Source: Chloroflexota bacterium (GTDB lineage: Bacteria; Chloroflexota; Anaerolineae; Anaerolineales; Villigracilaceae). Taken from it: a DNA stretch of 64,000 nt. The notes beneath the pieces were generated by a model. It did no database searches and was not told the DNA's origin. It saw only the letters and a list, made by a program, of their open reading frames with translations. Position 1 is the stretch's first letter; the number at the start of each line of letters is the position of its first letter. Made by a program: the position numbers and the translations under genes. The DNA lies in assembly GCA_013388855.1 (NCBI GenBank), contig JACAEM010000004.1:37113-101112 (forward strand), read 5' to 3'. This document shows, piece after piece, positions 51,348-60,470 of the stretch.

Positions 51348-52928
51348 ATGAACACCAAATGGAAAGCCCTTTTACTGGGGTTGTTATTTGTTTTGCTGGT
51401 TTCTGCCTGTGGGGCGGCTGCTACAGAAGCGCCGACCCAATCCCAACCACAGAATTATCATCCCGAAGAACCCGCTGCGACAGCGGCTCCCGCCGAAGCG
51501 CCGTTTTTCAGTCCAACATTTACCGCGCCAAATTCCAACCTCCCACCTTCCAATCGTGAACCGTACGACATGTTCTTTGAAGATTACGGGGTCAACCCTT
51601 CGATAGATACAGAAGATGACAACCTTTCCACATTTGCCCTCGACGTGGACACCGGTTCCTACACCATCATGCGAAACTATCTTTCGGAAGGAAATCTACC
51701 GCCACCAGACTCCGTCCGTGTGGAGGAGTACGTCAACTACTTCAATCAAAACTACCCCAACCCGCCGCGTCATCAGGCATTTGGTATCAGCATCGACGGC
51801 GCGCCCTCTCCGTTTACTGAAACTGAGCGTTACCAGATGCTGCGCATCGGCATCCAGGGTTATCAAGTCCCCGAAACCGAGCGCAAGGATGCCAACCTGG
51901 TCTTCGTGATAGACGTCTCCGGTTCGATGGACATGGATAACCGCCTTGGACTGGTTAAGCGCTCGCTGGAATTGCTTGTCGAACAACTCGATTATCGTGA
52001 CACGGTCAGCATCGTAGTCTACGGAACAGACGCCCGCGTCGTTCTGGAACCGACATCTGGTTCCGATAAAGATGCGATTCTCTCCGCCATTTATAGCTTG
52101 CACCCCGAAGGCGTAACGAATGCCGAAGCAGGGATTCGTCTCGGTTACCGCATGGCAATGCACGAGTTCAAACCCGACGGCATCAACCGTGTCATCCTGT
52201 GCTCGGACGGAGTTGCCAACATGGGCAACACCGAATCAGAGATCATCCTCGATGAGATCCGCGGACACGTCGAAGAGGGCGTGACCATGACCACCATCGG
52301 CTTTGGCATGGACAATTACAACGACGTGCTTATGGAACAACTCGCTGACAATGGCAACGGTTTCTACGCCTATGTGGATGACATGCGCGAGTCCAAGCGG
52401 CTTTTCATCGATAATCTCACCAGCACCCTGCAAACCATTGCCATGGATGCCAAGGTGCAGGTGGATTTCAACCCCGAAGTCGTAATGCGCTACCGCCTGG
52501 TTGGGTTCGAGAACCGCGCCGTCGCTGACGAAGATTTCCGTGATAATTCCGTAGATGCAGGCGAGATTGGCGCGGGACATTCCGTCACAGCGCTGTATGA
52601 GGTCAAGTTGTACCCCGAAGCCTACGGCAGAGTTGCGACGGTCTACCTGCGCTGGGAAGACCCCGATACCCACTCCGTGACCGAACTCTCGCAGGATTTC
52701 TACGCCGACGAACTGGCGCGCGATTTCCGCGAAGCGGACATCTATTTTCAGCGTGCAGTTGTGGTAGCAGAATATGCCGAAATCCTCAAGCAAAGTTACT
52801 GGGCGGAAGAAAGTTCTCTCGACCACGTCTACCGCGAAGCCATGCGCATCTATGAATCCATGCCGCGTGAACGCGATATGGAAGAATTTGTCGATTTGGT
52901 GCGTCACGCTGCACGATTGTATGAATAA
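51348..52928 (+). CDS. VWA-domain lipoprotein (YfbK-like)
   Basis: 526 residues. Lipobox LVSAC (Cys about residue 21), Pro/Ala/Thr linker, then a conserved PYDMFFEDYGVNPSIDT block before the VWA domain. MIDAS: VFVIDVSGSMDMDNRL (DxSxS), then a Thr-like position GVTNAEAGI and VILCSDGVANMG (the last replaces the usual D-G-x-T/D). The C-terminal part resembles the DUF3520 extension of YfbK proteins. Cell-surface protein that may bind metal and a partner protein. AAGGAGAAGAAG upstream. Ends in a bidirectional hairpin. Confidence 0.88.
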   Translation: MNTKWKALLLGLLFVLLVSACGAAATEAPTQSQPQNYHPEEPAATAAPAEAPFFSPTFTAPNSNLPPSNREPYDMFFEDYGVNPSIDTEDDNLSTFALDVDTGSYTIMRNYLSEGNLPPPDSVRVEEYVNYFNQNYPNPPRHQAFGISIDGAPSPFTETERYQMLRIGIQGYQVPETERKDANLVFVIDVSGSMDMDNRLGLVKRSLELLVEQLDYRDTVSIVVYGTDARVVLEPTSGSDKDAILSAIYSLHPEGVTNAEAGIRLGYRMAMHEFKPDGINRVILCSDGVANMGNTESEIILDEIRGHVEEGVTMTTIGFGMDNYNDVLMEQLADNGNGFYAYVDDMRESKRLFIDNLTSTLQTIAMDAKVQVDFNPEVVMRYRLVGFENRAVADEDFRDNSVDAGEIGAGHSVTALYEVKLYPEAYGRVATVYLRWEDPDTHSVTELSQDFYADELARDFREADIYFQRAVVVAEYAEILKQSYWAEESSLDHVYREAMRIYESMPRERDMEEFVDLVRHAARLYE

Positions 52929-52969
52929 ACAAAACGTGGAGCCGAACAAATTCCGACTCCACGTTTTGT
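52929..52969. terminator. Bidirectional hairpin between convergent VWA and solute-binding genes
   Basis: ACAAAACGTGGAG (52929-52941) and CTCCACGTTTTGT (52957-52969) are exact complements. The A/T-rich ends give a U-run in each direction. Confidence 0.85.
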
Positions 52970-52988
52970 TGTCTGTTTTTCTGCCAGG

Positions 52989-54719
52989 CTACTTGTACTT
53001 CCAATTCTGCGCACCCCAGCTCATGCTGCCCCAAGTGCTGAGCGTGTAGCCAGTGAGACTGTCCGCCACGCCGTAATTATCCTGAAATAAATAGAGGTAA
53101 ACCTGCGGCAAGTCGTCAATTACCGCCTGTCCAATCTTGCAGTAGGCATCCTTGCGGACTTGCTGGTCGAAGCTGCTGCCAGCGGTTTCGAGCGCCGCGT
53201 CCACTTCGGGGTTCACCCAGCGGAAGTAATTTCCACCGCTGGGATTTTCCGCAGTGGGGATGCGGGTGGAGGAATATGCATCGAAGTTGTAGCCCTGTGG
53301 TTCGGTGGTGAAGCCGCGGTCAAAAATGAGCATGTCGAAGTCGCCGACCATGCGCGGGGAATTATCCTCGTATGTGCCGAAGATGATCGAAAAGTCGTAG
53401 TTCTGGATGCGCGCTTCGATGCCTACAGCTTTGAGGTTTTCCACAATGAATTCCTCGGTGAGTTGCAGCGGATCGAAAGCGGTATAGCCCTGAAGTTCGA
53501 GAGAGAGGCGGGTCCCATCCGGCGCGTACATGGCTCCCTTGGCGACGCGGATTCCGTCGTCGCCCATCACCCACCCGGCTTCATCTAAAAGCTGGTTGGC
53601 TTTTTCGACATCGTATCCGAACTTGCGCGGCAGATCGCACTGATACCAGCCATACGCAAACGGGTTGGTCGAGTCGCTGACACTGCCTCGCAGCACATCC
53701 TTCTGCAATGACTCGTAATTGATGGCGCTGGCAATCGCCTGCCGCACGCGGATGTCGCCAAGGATGGGGTGCGGCGTTGCGGCGGTCGGGTCGCCGTCGA
53801 ACGGCGCGCTCAGGTTGAAATCGATTGCCATGTTCCAGATTCCGGGAATCAAATGCTGTGTGGCTTTCCCTGCTAGCAGTTTGTCGTAATCCTCTTTGAA
53901 CTCGCCGGGCCACAAATGGAATTGCGCATCGCCGTTCAACATCATGGCAGTCTGCGCGGCGGGTTCAGGCACAATGCGAAACACGAGCGAATCGAGATAG
54001 GGCTTACCCTCTTCAAAGTAATTGGGGTTGCGTGTCATCGTAATACTTTCGCCCGATACCCAATTGGAAACAACGAACGGACCCGCACCAACCGGCTGAC
54101 GGTTCCAATCCCAAGCGGTCATGTCTTCGGCGGCTCCGGTGGCATGACGCGGCAGCAAGCCATAGGCAAATTGATCGATATAACCGGGATATGGCTGTGA
54201 ATAAGTCAACACGGCGGTGAGGTCGTCCAGCGTTTCAACCCCGGTGATGAGATCAAAGCCACCCGTGCCAGCCACCGCGCCCGAATTCGGGTTCGAGAGT
54301 ACCTCCACGGTAAATTTGATGTCGTCCGATGTGATGGGTTCGCCGTCAGACCACTTGAGTCCTTCGCGCAGTTTCCAGGTCACGGTGAGGTAATCGGCCG
54401 AGAGACCGCCGTTATCGAGCGTGGGCAGGTCCTGCGCCAGCATTGGCACAAATTCGCCTTTTTCATTGATGGTGGCAAGACCGGTCATGCTGGTGGCTTC
54501 CGCGGCTTGACGGACGATGGCGGCATCGGCGAGGAAGAAGTTGAGCGTGGTCGGCTCCTCAGGCAGGATCAAGGTGACGGTCCCGCCTCCTTCGCCGCCG
54601 GTTGCTGGTTCCGTTACGGATCCGGGGTCCGCAGCTGGAGCCTCGGTCGCGCCTCCACCTCCGCAGGCGCTGAGCACGAGACTCAACAGGACGAGCAGGC
54701 TAAACAGTTTGGTTTTCAT
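52989..54719 (-). CDS. ABC transporter solute-binding lipoprotein, family 5 (third cassette)
   Basis: 576 residues. Lipobox LVLSAC (Cys about residue 19) followed by GGGGATEAPAADPG. Family-5 motifs: VTLILPEEPTTLNFF, WKLREGLKWSDGEPITSDD, GAGPFVVSNWVSGE and ALETAGSSFDQQ. It is the last gene of an amidohydrolase-dppB-dppC-SBP cassette. Unlike the first cassette's receptor it has no EF-hand-like DxDxDG loop; the equivalent place reads AGWVMGDDGIRVAKG. Ligand unknown. Confidence 0.93.
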   Translation of the reverse strand: MKTKLFSLLVLLSLVLSACGGGGATEAPAADPGSVTEPATGGEGGGTVTLILPEEPTTLNFFLADAAIVRQAAEATSMTGLATINEKGEFVPMLAQDLPTLDNGGLSADYLTVTWKLREGLKWSDGEPITSDDIKFTVEVLSNPNSGAVAGTGGFDLITGVETLDDLTAVLTYSQPYPGYIDQFAYGLLPRHATGAAEDMTAWDWNRQPVGAGPFVVSNWVSGESITMTRNPNYFEEGKPYLDSLVFRIVPEPAAQTAMMLNGDAQFHLWPGEFKEDYDKLLAGKATQHLIPGIWNMAIDFNLSAPFDGDPTAATPHPILGDIRVRQAIASAINYESLQKDVLRGSVSDSTNPFAYGWYQCDLPRKFGYDVEKANQLLDEAGWVMGDDGIRVAKGAMYAPDGTRLSLELQGYTAFDPLQLTEEFIVENLKAVGIEARIQNYDFSIIFGTYEDNSPRMVGDFDMLIFDRGFTTEPQGYNFDAYSSTRIPTAENPSGGNYFRWVNPEVDAALETAGSSFDQQVRKDAYCKIGQAVIDDLPQVYLYLFQDNYGVADSLTGYTLSTWGSMSWGAQNWKYK

Positions 54720-54763
54720 TCTCTTCTCCTTTTGGTTTATCGTACGGCAAAATTAACTTTGCC

Positions 54764-55666
54764 TTACTTCTCGGTATGAATCACATACGGATCAAAGGCA
54801 TCGCGCAATCCGTCGCCAATGTAGTTGATCGCCATTACAGTGATGAAGATCATCAAGCCGGGGTAGAACGCGATCCACGGCGCTCGAAAGACCTGGTTCT
54901 GGGCGGTGGCCAGGATGCTGCCCCATGTCGGCGTGGGCGGTTGTACGCCAAAGCCCAGATAACTCAACCCTGATTCGGTGATGATGGCTGATGCCATCTG
55001 CAAAGTCCCGCTCACCAAAATGGGGCCAATACAATTCGGCAGAATATGCCGCAGAATGATGCGGGTATCACTTCCGCCGAGGGCACGCGTGGCAGTGATA
55101 AATTCGCGTTCGCGCAGCACGAGGAAGAGACTCCTCACAAGACGAGCGGGCCACATCCAGGAAAGGGCGGCGATGATGATAATGACCACGAAAACGCTGT
55201 TCTTCAGCCACGCGGCTTGTTGCTCGCGCAGGAAGGCTCCCAACAGGATCAGCACGAAGATGGTGGGGAAGGTGAGGAAGGCATCCGTGATGCGCATGAG
55301 GGCGGAGTCGATCAGACCGCCGTAATAGCCCGAGAGCGCGCCGACAACGACTCCGAGGGCAATCGATAGGAATGTCGAGAGCAGGCCCACCGTGAGGGAG
55401 ACGCGTCCGCCGTACAGGATGCGGGTGAAGATATCGCGTCCCAGTTCATCCGTGCCAAACCAGTGCTCCGCATTCGATGTCTGGAAACTGTTCGTCGGGT
55501 TCTGCGTGGTGGGATCGTATCGGCTGAGAAAGGCGAACGTTGACTCGATCACCAGCACGGCCAGGACTGCGATGGCAATGCCGGCGAGTCGATGTTTGAA
55601 AAAGCGCCGAACAATAAGCGCCGCGACGCTTTCGCTCTGTCGGTTGCCGAGACTCAGCTCATTCAT
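54764..55666 (-). CDS. ABC transporter permease, DppC/OppC family (third cassette)
   Basis: 300 residues, six TM segments. FGTDELGRDIFTRILYGGR and the EAA loop REFITATRALGGSDTRII. Overlaps the upstream dppB-type gene by eight nucleotides. Closest in style to the DppC of the first cassette. Confidence 0.93.
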   Translation of the reverse strand: MNELSLGNRQSESVAALIVRRFFKHRLAGIAIAVLAVLVIESTFAFLSRYDPTTQNPTNSFQTSNAEHWFGTDELGRDIFTRILYGGRVSLTVGLLSTFLSIALGVVVGALSGYYGGLIDSALMRITDAFLTFPTIFVLILLGAFLREQQAAWLKNSVFVVIIIIAALSWMWPARLVRSLFLVLREREFITATRALGGSDTRIILRHILPNCIGPILVSGTLQMASAIITESGLSYLGFGVQPPTPTWGSILATAQNQVFRAPWIAFYPGLMIFITVMAINYIGDGLRDAFDPYVIHTEK

Positions 55667-56633
55667 ATTTCACCTGTGGGTTGAGCCAGCCATACGCAAG
55701 ATCGGCGAGGATGTTGCACACGATGATAAGCACCGCCGTGATCATGACCACACTGAGCAGGACAGGATAATCGCGCCCCTTGGCAGCATCCCAAAAAAGA
55801 CGTCCCATGCCGGGCCACGAGAAAATTGTTTCGACGAAGAGCGCACCCGCGAAGAGACTCGGCAAATCGAGCGCGATGAGTGTAATCAGAGGCAGGATGG
55901 CGTTGCTGAGCGCGTGTTTGTAGTGCACGACCCAGGCACGCAGTCCCTTGGCATGCGCGGTGCGGATGTAATCTTCGTGCAGAATGTCGAGCATGCTGGA
56001 GCGCAGAAAACGCGAATACCACGCGATCCAGCCCAGGCTAAGGGCAGTCACCGGAAGGACGAGATGCCAGAGACGGTCTAGCAGGTCGCCTTCCTTGCCG
56101 TAGGTGTTCATCCCCCCAACCGGGAAGAGCGGATCGCCTGTGACCGGATGCTTGAGTGTCACGTAAAAGATCACAATCAGCCCCAGCCCCAGCCAGTAGA
56201 CCGGAATAGATTGACCGATGAAGGTAATCGTCGTCATGGCGTAATCGAAGAACGAGTATGGTTTGCGCGCGGAGAGGACTCCGATGGGAACGGCGAGGAT
56301 CAAGGTCAATAAAAACGACGCGCCGACGAGGGTCAGTGTGTTGGGAATGCGTTCGCGGATCATCTCTGAGACTGGGCGGTGGAACTTGATCGATTCGCCC
56401 ATATTCCCTGAAAACATTTCGCCGAGCCAGCGACCATACTGCACCGGGAGCGGATCGTTCAGCCCGAGTTTTTCTTCGAGCAGTTCAAGTTGTTCCTTGG
56501 TGATGTTTGGGTTACGGCGCGCCGCGGTCAGCGGTCCGCCCGGCGCGGCGCGTACCATGAGAAAGAGCAGGATGCTGATGATGAACAGGATCGGGATGGT
56601 TTGAAGGATGCGCCTCAGCGCGTAAGTCCGCAT
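55659..56633 (-). CDS. ABC transporter permease, DppB/OppB family (third cassette)
   Basis: 324 residues. N-terminus MRTYALRRILQTIPILFIIS with LMVRAAPGGPLT, LNDPLPVQYGRWLGEMFSGNMG and the EAA loop DYIRTAHAKGLRAWVVHYKH. Lacks the calcium-loop insertion of the first cassette's DppB. It starts six nucleotides after the amidohydrolase stop. Confidence 0.93.
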   Translation of the reverse strand: MRTYALRRILQTIPILFIISILLFLMVRAAPGGPLTAARRNPNITKEQLELLEEKLGLNDPLPVQYGRWLGEMFSGNMGESIKFHRPVSEMIRERIPNTLTLVGASFLLTLILAVPIGVLSARKPYSFFDYAMTTITFIGQSIPVYWLGLGLIVIFYVTLKHPVTGDPLFPVGGMNTYGKEGDLLDRLWHLVLPVTALSLGWIAWYSRFLRSSMLDILHEDYIRTAHAKGLRAWVVHYKHALSNAILPLITLIALDLPSLFAGALFVETIFSWPGMGRLFWDAAKGRDYPVLLSVVMITAVLIIVCNILADLAYGWLNPQVKYE

Positions 56634-56638
56634 CGATA

Positions 56639-58231
56639 TTATGCCTCGTACACGATCTGACCGTCGAACAGGGTGAGGACCGGTTTGGCGCTCATGATCT
56701 CTTCGGGGTTTACTTCAAAAAGGTCGTGCGAGAACAGGACCAGATCGGCAAGATAGCCTTCCTTGATCTGCCCCTTTTCCTGTTCTTTGAACTCGACATA
56801 TGCCGCATCGCGCGTGTAGCCGAGGATGCATTCTTCGAGTGTCAATCGCTGGTCGGGGCTGTTGCCAAGCGGTTTGCGATTGAGCGCCACAAAGATGTTG
56901 ACCATCGGGTCGAAGGGCGCGACCGTCCAATCGCTGCCGAGTGACAAGTGCGCGCCGGCGTTTTTCAGGTCACGCCAAGCAAAGGAATAGGGCCAACGCT
57001 CAGGGCCGGTGCGTTTAGTCCACACTATATCCTCTTCCACGCTGAACGGCGCATGGCTGGTCTGCATGGAGGCGATGACGCCCAATTCCTTGAAGCGCGG
57101 CATGTCCTCTGGCTGGCAGACTTCGATGTGTTCCACCCGGTGACGGCTGTCTCGTACCCCGTTCAATTTTTGGATCTGTTCGTAGCCATCCAGCGCCTGC
57201 CGCACGGCTCCATCGCCGCAGCAATGGACGGCAATCTGCAAGCCCATTTTGTCGCAGACGGATGCCATTTTTACAAAATGATCCAGTGTGAAGATGGGCT
57301 CTACTTTTTCGATGCGGGGGTCATCTGCATATGGTTGGAGGTTGAACGCGGTGTAGGATTCCCACACGCCGTCCATGAAAAATTTTGCCGCGCCGCCGCG
57401 CACGTAGTCCATCTGAACCTTTGCCATTTCGGCGGCTTCCCAAAGTTCCTCTTCCCTCGTCTCCGGCTTGACGTGGTACGGCACGTAGACCCGCATGTGG
57501 ATCTCGCCCGCGTCTTCCAGCGCGGCATATGCCATCAATTCTTCCATGTCACCATTCATGTTATGGACGCTGGTAATACCGGCTTTGTTGAATTCATGGA
57601 TGGCAAGTTTCAAGAGTTCACGTTTACGGGCTTCATCAGGGAGCGGCACCAGACCCATGACGGCATTCATGGCATCGCCTTCGCGTAGTTCGCCTGTGGC
57701 GAGTCCAGTCTCATCACGGACAATAATCCCATTAGGCATTTCGCGCCTGTCATCGTGCAGGATGCCCGCCATTTCGAGTGCCTTGGTGTTTGCCCAGCCG
57801 GTGTGACCATCGAACGCGCCGATATACACGGGACGGTCGGCGATGATCTCATCCAATTCCTGACGCGTGGAAACAATGCTGTATTTGATGCCGCGTCCAA
57901 CGACCCATTGCTCGGTCCTAGTCTTCTCGGCAAATTCCAGCAACACGTTTTTCAGATCTTCTTTGGTTCGGACTTCCTGTAATTGGGCGTTGCCCATCCA
58001 GATCGAGCCCCACAGTAAATGGACATGTGTATCGATAAAGCCGGGCGTGAGGGTATGTGCCTGCCCGTCGATGAGGCGGGTATTCCTGCCAATATACGGT
58101 TCAACTCCCTGATTATCCCCAACATAGATGATTCGATTTGCTTTCACGGCAACCGCTTCCGCGTTTGGCCTGTTCTCGTCGCTGGTGAATATCTTTGCAT
58201 TCTTGATGATGAATGTTGCTGGCGTGGGCAT
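56639..58231 (-). CDS. Amidohydrolase-family metal-dependent hydrolase (YtcJ-like)
   Basis: 530 residues from MPTPATFIIKNAKIFTSDEN, with AGAGGAAA upstream. PGFIDTHVHLLWG gives the first metal ligands, AVHCCGDGAVRQALD and HRVEHIEVC later ligands, and SLGSDWTVAPFDPM the catalytic Asp. YtcJ-like proteins hydrolyse amide or cyclic N-C bonds. It heads the third Dpp cassette, so the transporter may import its substrate or a precursor. No signal peptide, so cytoplasmic. Confidence 0.92.
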   Translation of the reverse strand: MPTPATFIIKNAKIFTSDENRPNAEAVAVKANRIIYVGDNQGVEPYIGRNTRLIDGQAHTLTPGFIDTHVHLLWGSIWMGNAQLQEVRTKEDLKNVLLEFAEKTRTEQWVVGRGIKYSIVSTRQELDEIIADRPVYIGAFDGHTGWANTKALEMAGILHDDRREMPNGIIVRDETGLATGELREGDAMNAVMGLVPLPDEARKRELLKLAIHEFNKAGITSVHNMNGDMEELMAYAALEDAGEIHMRVYVPYHVKPETREEELWEAAEMAKVQMDYVRGGAAKFFMDGVWESYTAFNLQPYADDPRIEKVEPIFTLDHFVKMASVCDKMGLQIAVHCCGDGAVRQALDGYEQIQKLNGVRDSRHRVEHIEVCQPEDMPRFKELGVIASMQTSHAPFSVEEDIVWTKRTGPERWPYSFAWRDLKNAGAHLSLGSDWTVAPFDPMVNIFVALNRKPLGNSPDQRLTLEECILGYTRDAAYVEFKEQEKGQIKEGYLADLVLFSHDLFEVNPEEIMSAKPVLTLFDGQIVYEA

Positions 58232-58368
58232 GGATTTTCCTCTGAGTGGCGTTGGGTGACAGTCCCTGCTAAAGATGCTGTCACCCAAGTAATATACATA
58301 AAGAATCGACGACGGTCAAGTATATGGACAAGATCTGACAGGTTTCCCAAACCCGCCGGGTCTTTAGT

Positions 58369-58374
58369 TATAAT
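58369..58374 (+). promoter_or_regulatory. -10 box (TATAAT), leaderless Baseplate-J-like gene
   Basis: TATAAT is eight nucleotides before the ATG at 58383. No Shine-Dalgarno between them. Confidence 0.65.
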
Positions 58375-58382
58375 CTATTTGA

Positions 58383-59864
58383 ATGAAAACCCAGATTATC
58401 ACACTGGAATCACACGATGACCTCATTTCCGTCCGCGACCGGCTCTCGTGGGCGAAGACGCCGCGCATTTTGCTGGTATGGCCCAAGTATGAGAGGATCA
58501 CACTGCGGCAAGTGGACCTGAGGGTTTTACAGCGACATGCCTCCTCACTCGGCGCGCAACTGGGATTGGTCACACGTCAACGGCGCGTAAGGGAAGATGC
58601 CGAGTCGCTGGGGATTCCGGTGTTCGAGTCTACAGGGCAGGCACAGCGCGTGGCGTGGCCCAAGCCGCGACGCAGACGTTTGCCGCGTCATACTCCAGTG
58701 AAGGGTTTGCGCGAGAAACGGAATCAACTTCCGGCTGCGGAAGAAGCGTGGCGTTCGCATCCGGCGGTGCGCGTCGGGGCGTTCGCCATGGGTGTGTTGG
58801 CGGTGCTGGTGCTGGTCGCATTGTTCATTCCGCGTGCCTCCGTCCAATTGACTCCCGTGTCGAAAACACAAAGTGTGTCGTTGCCTGTTGTTGCGAGTCC
58901 GTCGGTGGATGCAGTGTTTATCACGGGCAGTGTGCCGCTGCGCGAGAAACGTATCGTTGTGGAAGGTACGCAAACCGTGATTGTGACGGGCGAGGGTGTG
59001 ATCCCACAGTCGAAGGCGAAGGGCGCGGTGGAGTTTCGCAACCTCACGCAGCAGAAAGTGACGGTTCCTGCGGGCACGGTGGTGCAGAGTGAAACAGCGC
59101 GTTTTGTAACAACCGAAGAGGGGGTTGTGGATGCGGGCGTGGGCAAGAAGCTTGTGCTTACAATTGAGGCCGTAGATGGCGGGCTGGTCGGCAATGTGGA
59201 TGCGGAAACGATCAATGTCATCGAAGGCAGGCTGGGTCTGTCGCTTTCGGTAATCAACCCTGAGCCGGTCACGGGTGGGCGTGAACTTCCATCTGTGCAG
59301 GCGAGCGATGACGACCGTGCGCGTGTCAAAGAATTGGTGATGAAGATGATGGAGGAAGATGCACGTGAAAAATTGAAGGGCGAGGTTGGCCCGGGGGATA
59401 TGTTGTTCGAGAAAACGATGCGGGTTTCTCAAATCCTTTTGGAGGAATATAACCTGCCTCCCGGCGCGGCTGGCACCAAGTTGACATTGTCGATGCGGGT
59501 GGAGTTTTCCGTTCACTATGCGGACGCTTCGGACCTGTCCGAGCTTGCCGCGCTTGCGATGAACGCTTCTCTGCCCTTGGGCTTTTCCCCTGCCTCCGGT
59601 TCGCTGACGATAAAGCCGGTTACAACGCCGCTGGTCGCCAGTGACGGTTCCGTGCGCTGGACGATGCGAGTGGAACGGCGAATCGTTCAGCAAGTGGATT
59701 CAACGCAGGTTACATCGCTCATCCAAGGGCGTGGAGTGCGAGCCGCCCAATCCTTGTTGGATGAGACGCTGCCCCTGGCGAACGCGCCAGTGATCACGGT
59801 TTCTCCCTCGTGGTGGCAGTGGATTCCGATTGTGCCGTTTCGTATCTCAGTGGTAACAGAATGA
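58383..59864 (+). CDS. Baseplate J-like domain protein with one TM segment
   Basis: 493 residues. A cytoplasmic N-terminal part of about 130 residues (LSWAKTPRILLVWPKYERIT near the start, then a basic PRRRRLPRHT region), one TM (VRVGAFAMGVLAVLVLVALF, about 135-155), then a large extracytoplasmic beta-rich part. KGAVEFRNLTQQKVTVPAGT and VDAETINVIEG are Baseplate_J-type motifs. Such chromosomal proteins in Chloroflexota-type genomes are not linked to phage. Function unknown. TATAAT eight nucleotides before the ATG indicates a leaderless mRNA. Confidence 0.75.
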   Translation: MKTQIITLESHDDLISVRDRLSWAKTPRILLVWPKYERITLRQVDLRVLQRHASSLGAQLGLVTRQRRVREDAESLGIPVFESTGQAQRVAWPKPRRRRLPRHTPVKGLREKRNQLPAAEEAWRSHPAVRVGAFAMGVLAVLVLVALFIPRASVQLTPVSKTQSVSLPVVASPSVDAVFITGSVPLREKRIVVEGTQTVIVTGEGVIPQSKAKGAVEFRNLTQQKVTVPAGTVVQSETARFVTTEEGVVDAGVGKKLVLTIEAVDGGLVGNVDAETINVIEGRLGLSLSVINPEPVTGGRELPSVQASDDDRARVKELVMKMMEEDAREKLKGEVGPGDMLFEKTMRVSQILLEEYNLPPGAAGTKLTLSMRVEFSVHYADASDLSELAALAMNASLPLGFSPASGSLTIKPVTTPLVASDGSVRWTMRVERRIVQQVDSTQVTSLIQGRGVRAAQSLLDETLPLANAPVITVSPSWWQWIPIVPFRISVVTE

Positions 59865-59928
59865 ACGATGAATGGAAAGAAGAAAGAGTCTTTTGCGCTC
59901 TTGGCGTGCTTCGCGGTGAAAATGCCTT

Positions 59929-60348
59929 ATGAGAATCTTGGCGGTTGACCATGGTGAAAAACGGATTGGGCTGGCGCTGAGCGACCCGACGGGAACGATT
60001 GCCAGCCCGTTGACCGTCATTAAACATGTTTCGCGATTGTTGGACGCTGCGCAAATTGCCGATGTTGTCTCACGATATGATGTAGGGTTGATCGTGATCG
60101 GTCAGTCGTTCGATGAAGAAGGACATCCAAATCTTGCCGGTCGCCGCGCTGCGAAATTTGCCGAAACCCTGAGGGGACAGACGAATGTCCCCGTCGAGTT
60201 GTTCGATGAATCGTTTAGCACGCAGGATGCCCGTGCGGCTCGCATCGAAATGGGCGTCTCGCGCAAGAAGCGCGCTGGTCACATGGACGAACTGGCGGCG
60301 GTGATGATCTTAAGATCGTATTTGGAAACAAGAAACCTCGGTGGTTGA
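59929..60348 (+). CDS. ruvX: Putative pre-16S rRNA nuclease / Holliday junction resolvase-like
   Basis: 139 residues of the YqgF/RuvX RNase-H-like fold. MRILAVDHGEKRIGLALSD gives the first Asp, LIVIGQSF the middle, and VELFDESFSTQDARAAR with GHMDELAAVMIL the later acidic residues. The family trims 16S rRNA 5' ends in E. coli and was earlier linked to junction resolution. The last residues (NLGG and stop) are encoded by a dispersed repeat. It precedes mltG, a common association. Confidence 0.93.
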   Translation: MRILAVDHGEKRIGLALSDPTGTIASPLTVIKHVSRLLDAAQIADVVSRYDVGLIVIGQSFDEEGHPNLAGRRAAKFAETLRGQTNVPVELFDESFSTQDARAARIEMGVSRKKRAGHMDELAAVMILRSYLETRNLGG

Positions 60349-60460
60349 GCAGAGGCAACGGTTTTACCCCGTATCGAAACCACCACCAATAATCATACTT
60401 TTGCTACATGGTGGCCTCGACGCGTGCTTCGCAATGAACGCTCAGCACTACTCGACCAAC
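60340..60460. repeat. Dispersed repeat, family E, double copy
   Basis: Two degenerate units. The first is GGTGGTTGAGCAG ... GTATCGAAACCACC, the second (inverted) GGTGGCCTCGACGCG ... CTCAGCACTACTCGACCAAC. The second is the reverse complement style of GGTGGTTGAGTAGTGCTGAG. The first includes the ruvX stop codon. Confidence 0.6.
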
Positions 60461-60470
60461 GGATACTTTC

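Noticed and set aside
58545..59693. Long - strand reading frame (382 codons)
   Set aside because: Antisense to the Baseplate-J gene; Arg/His-rich shadow.
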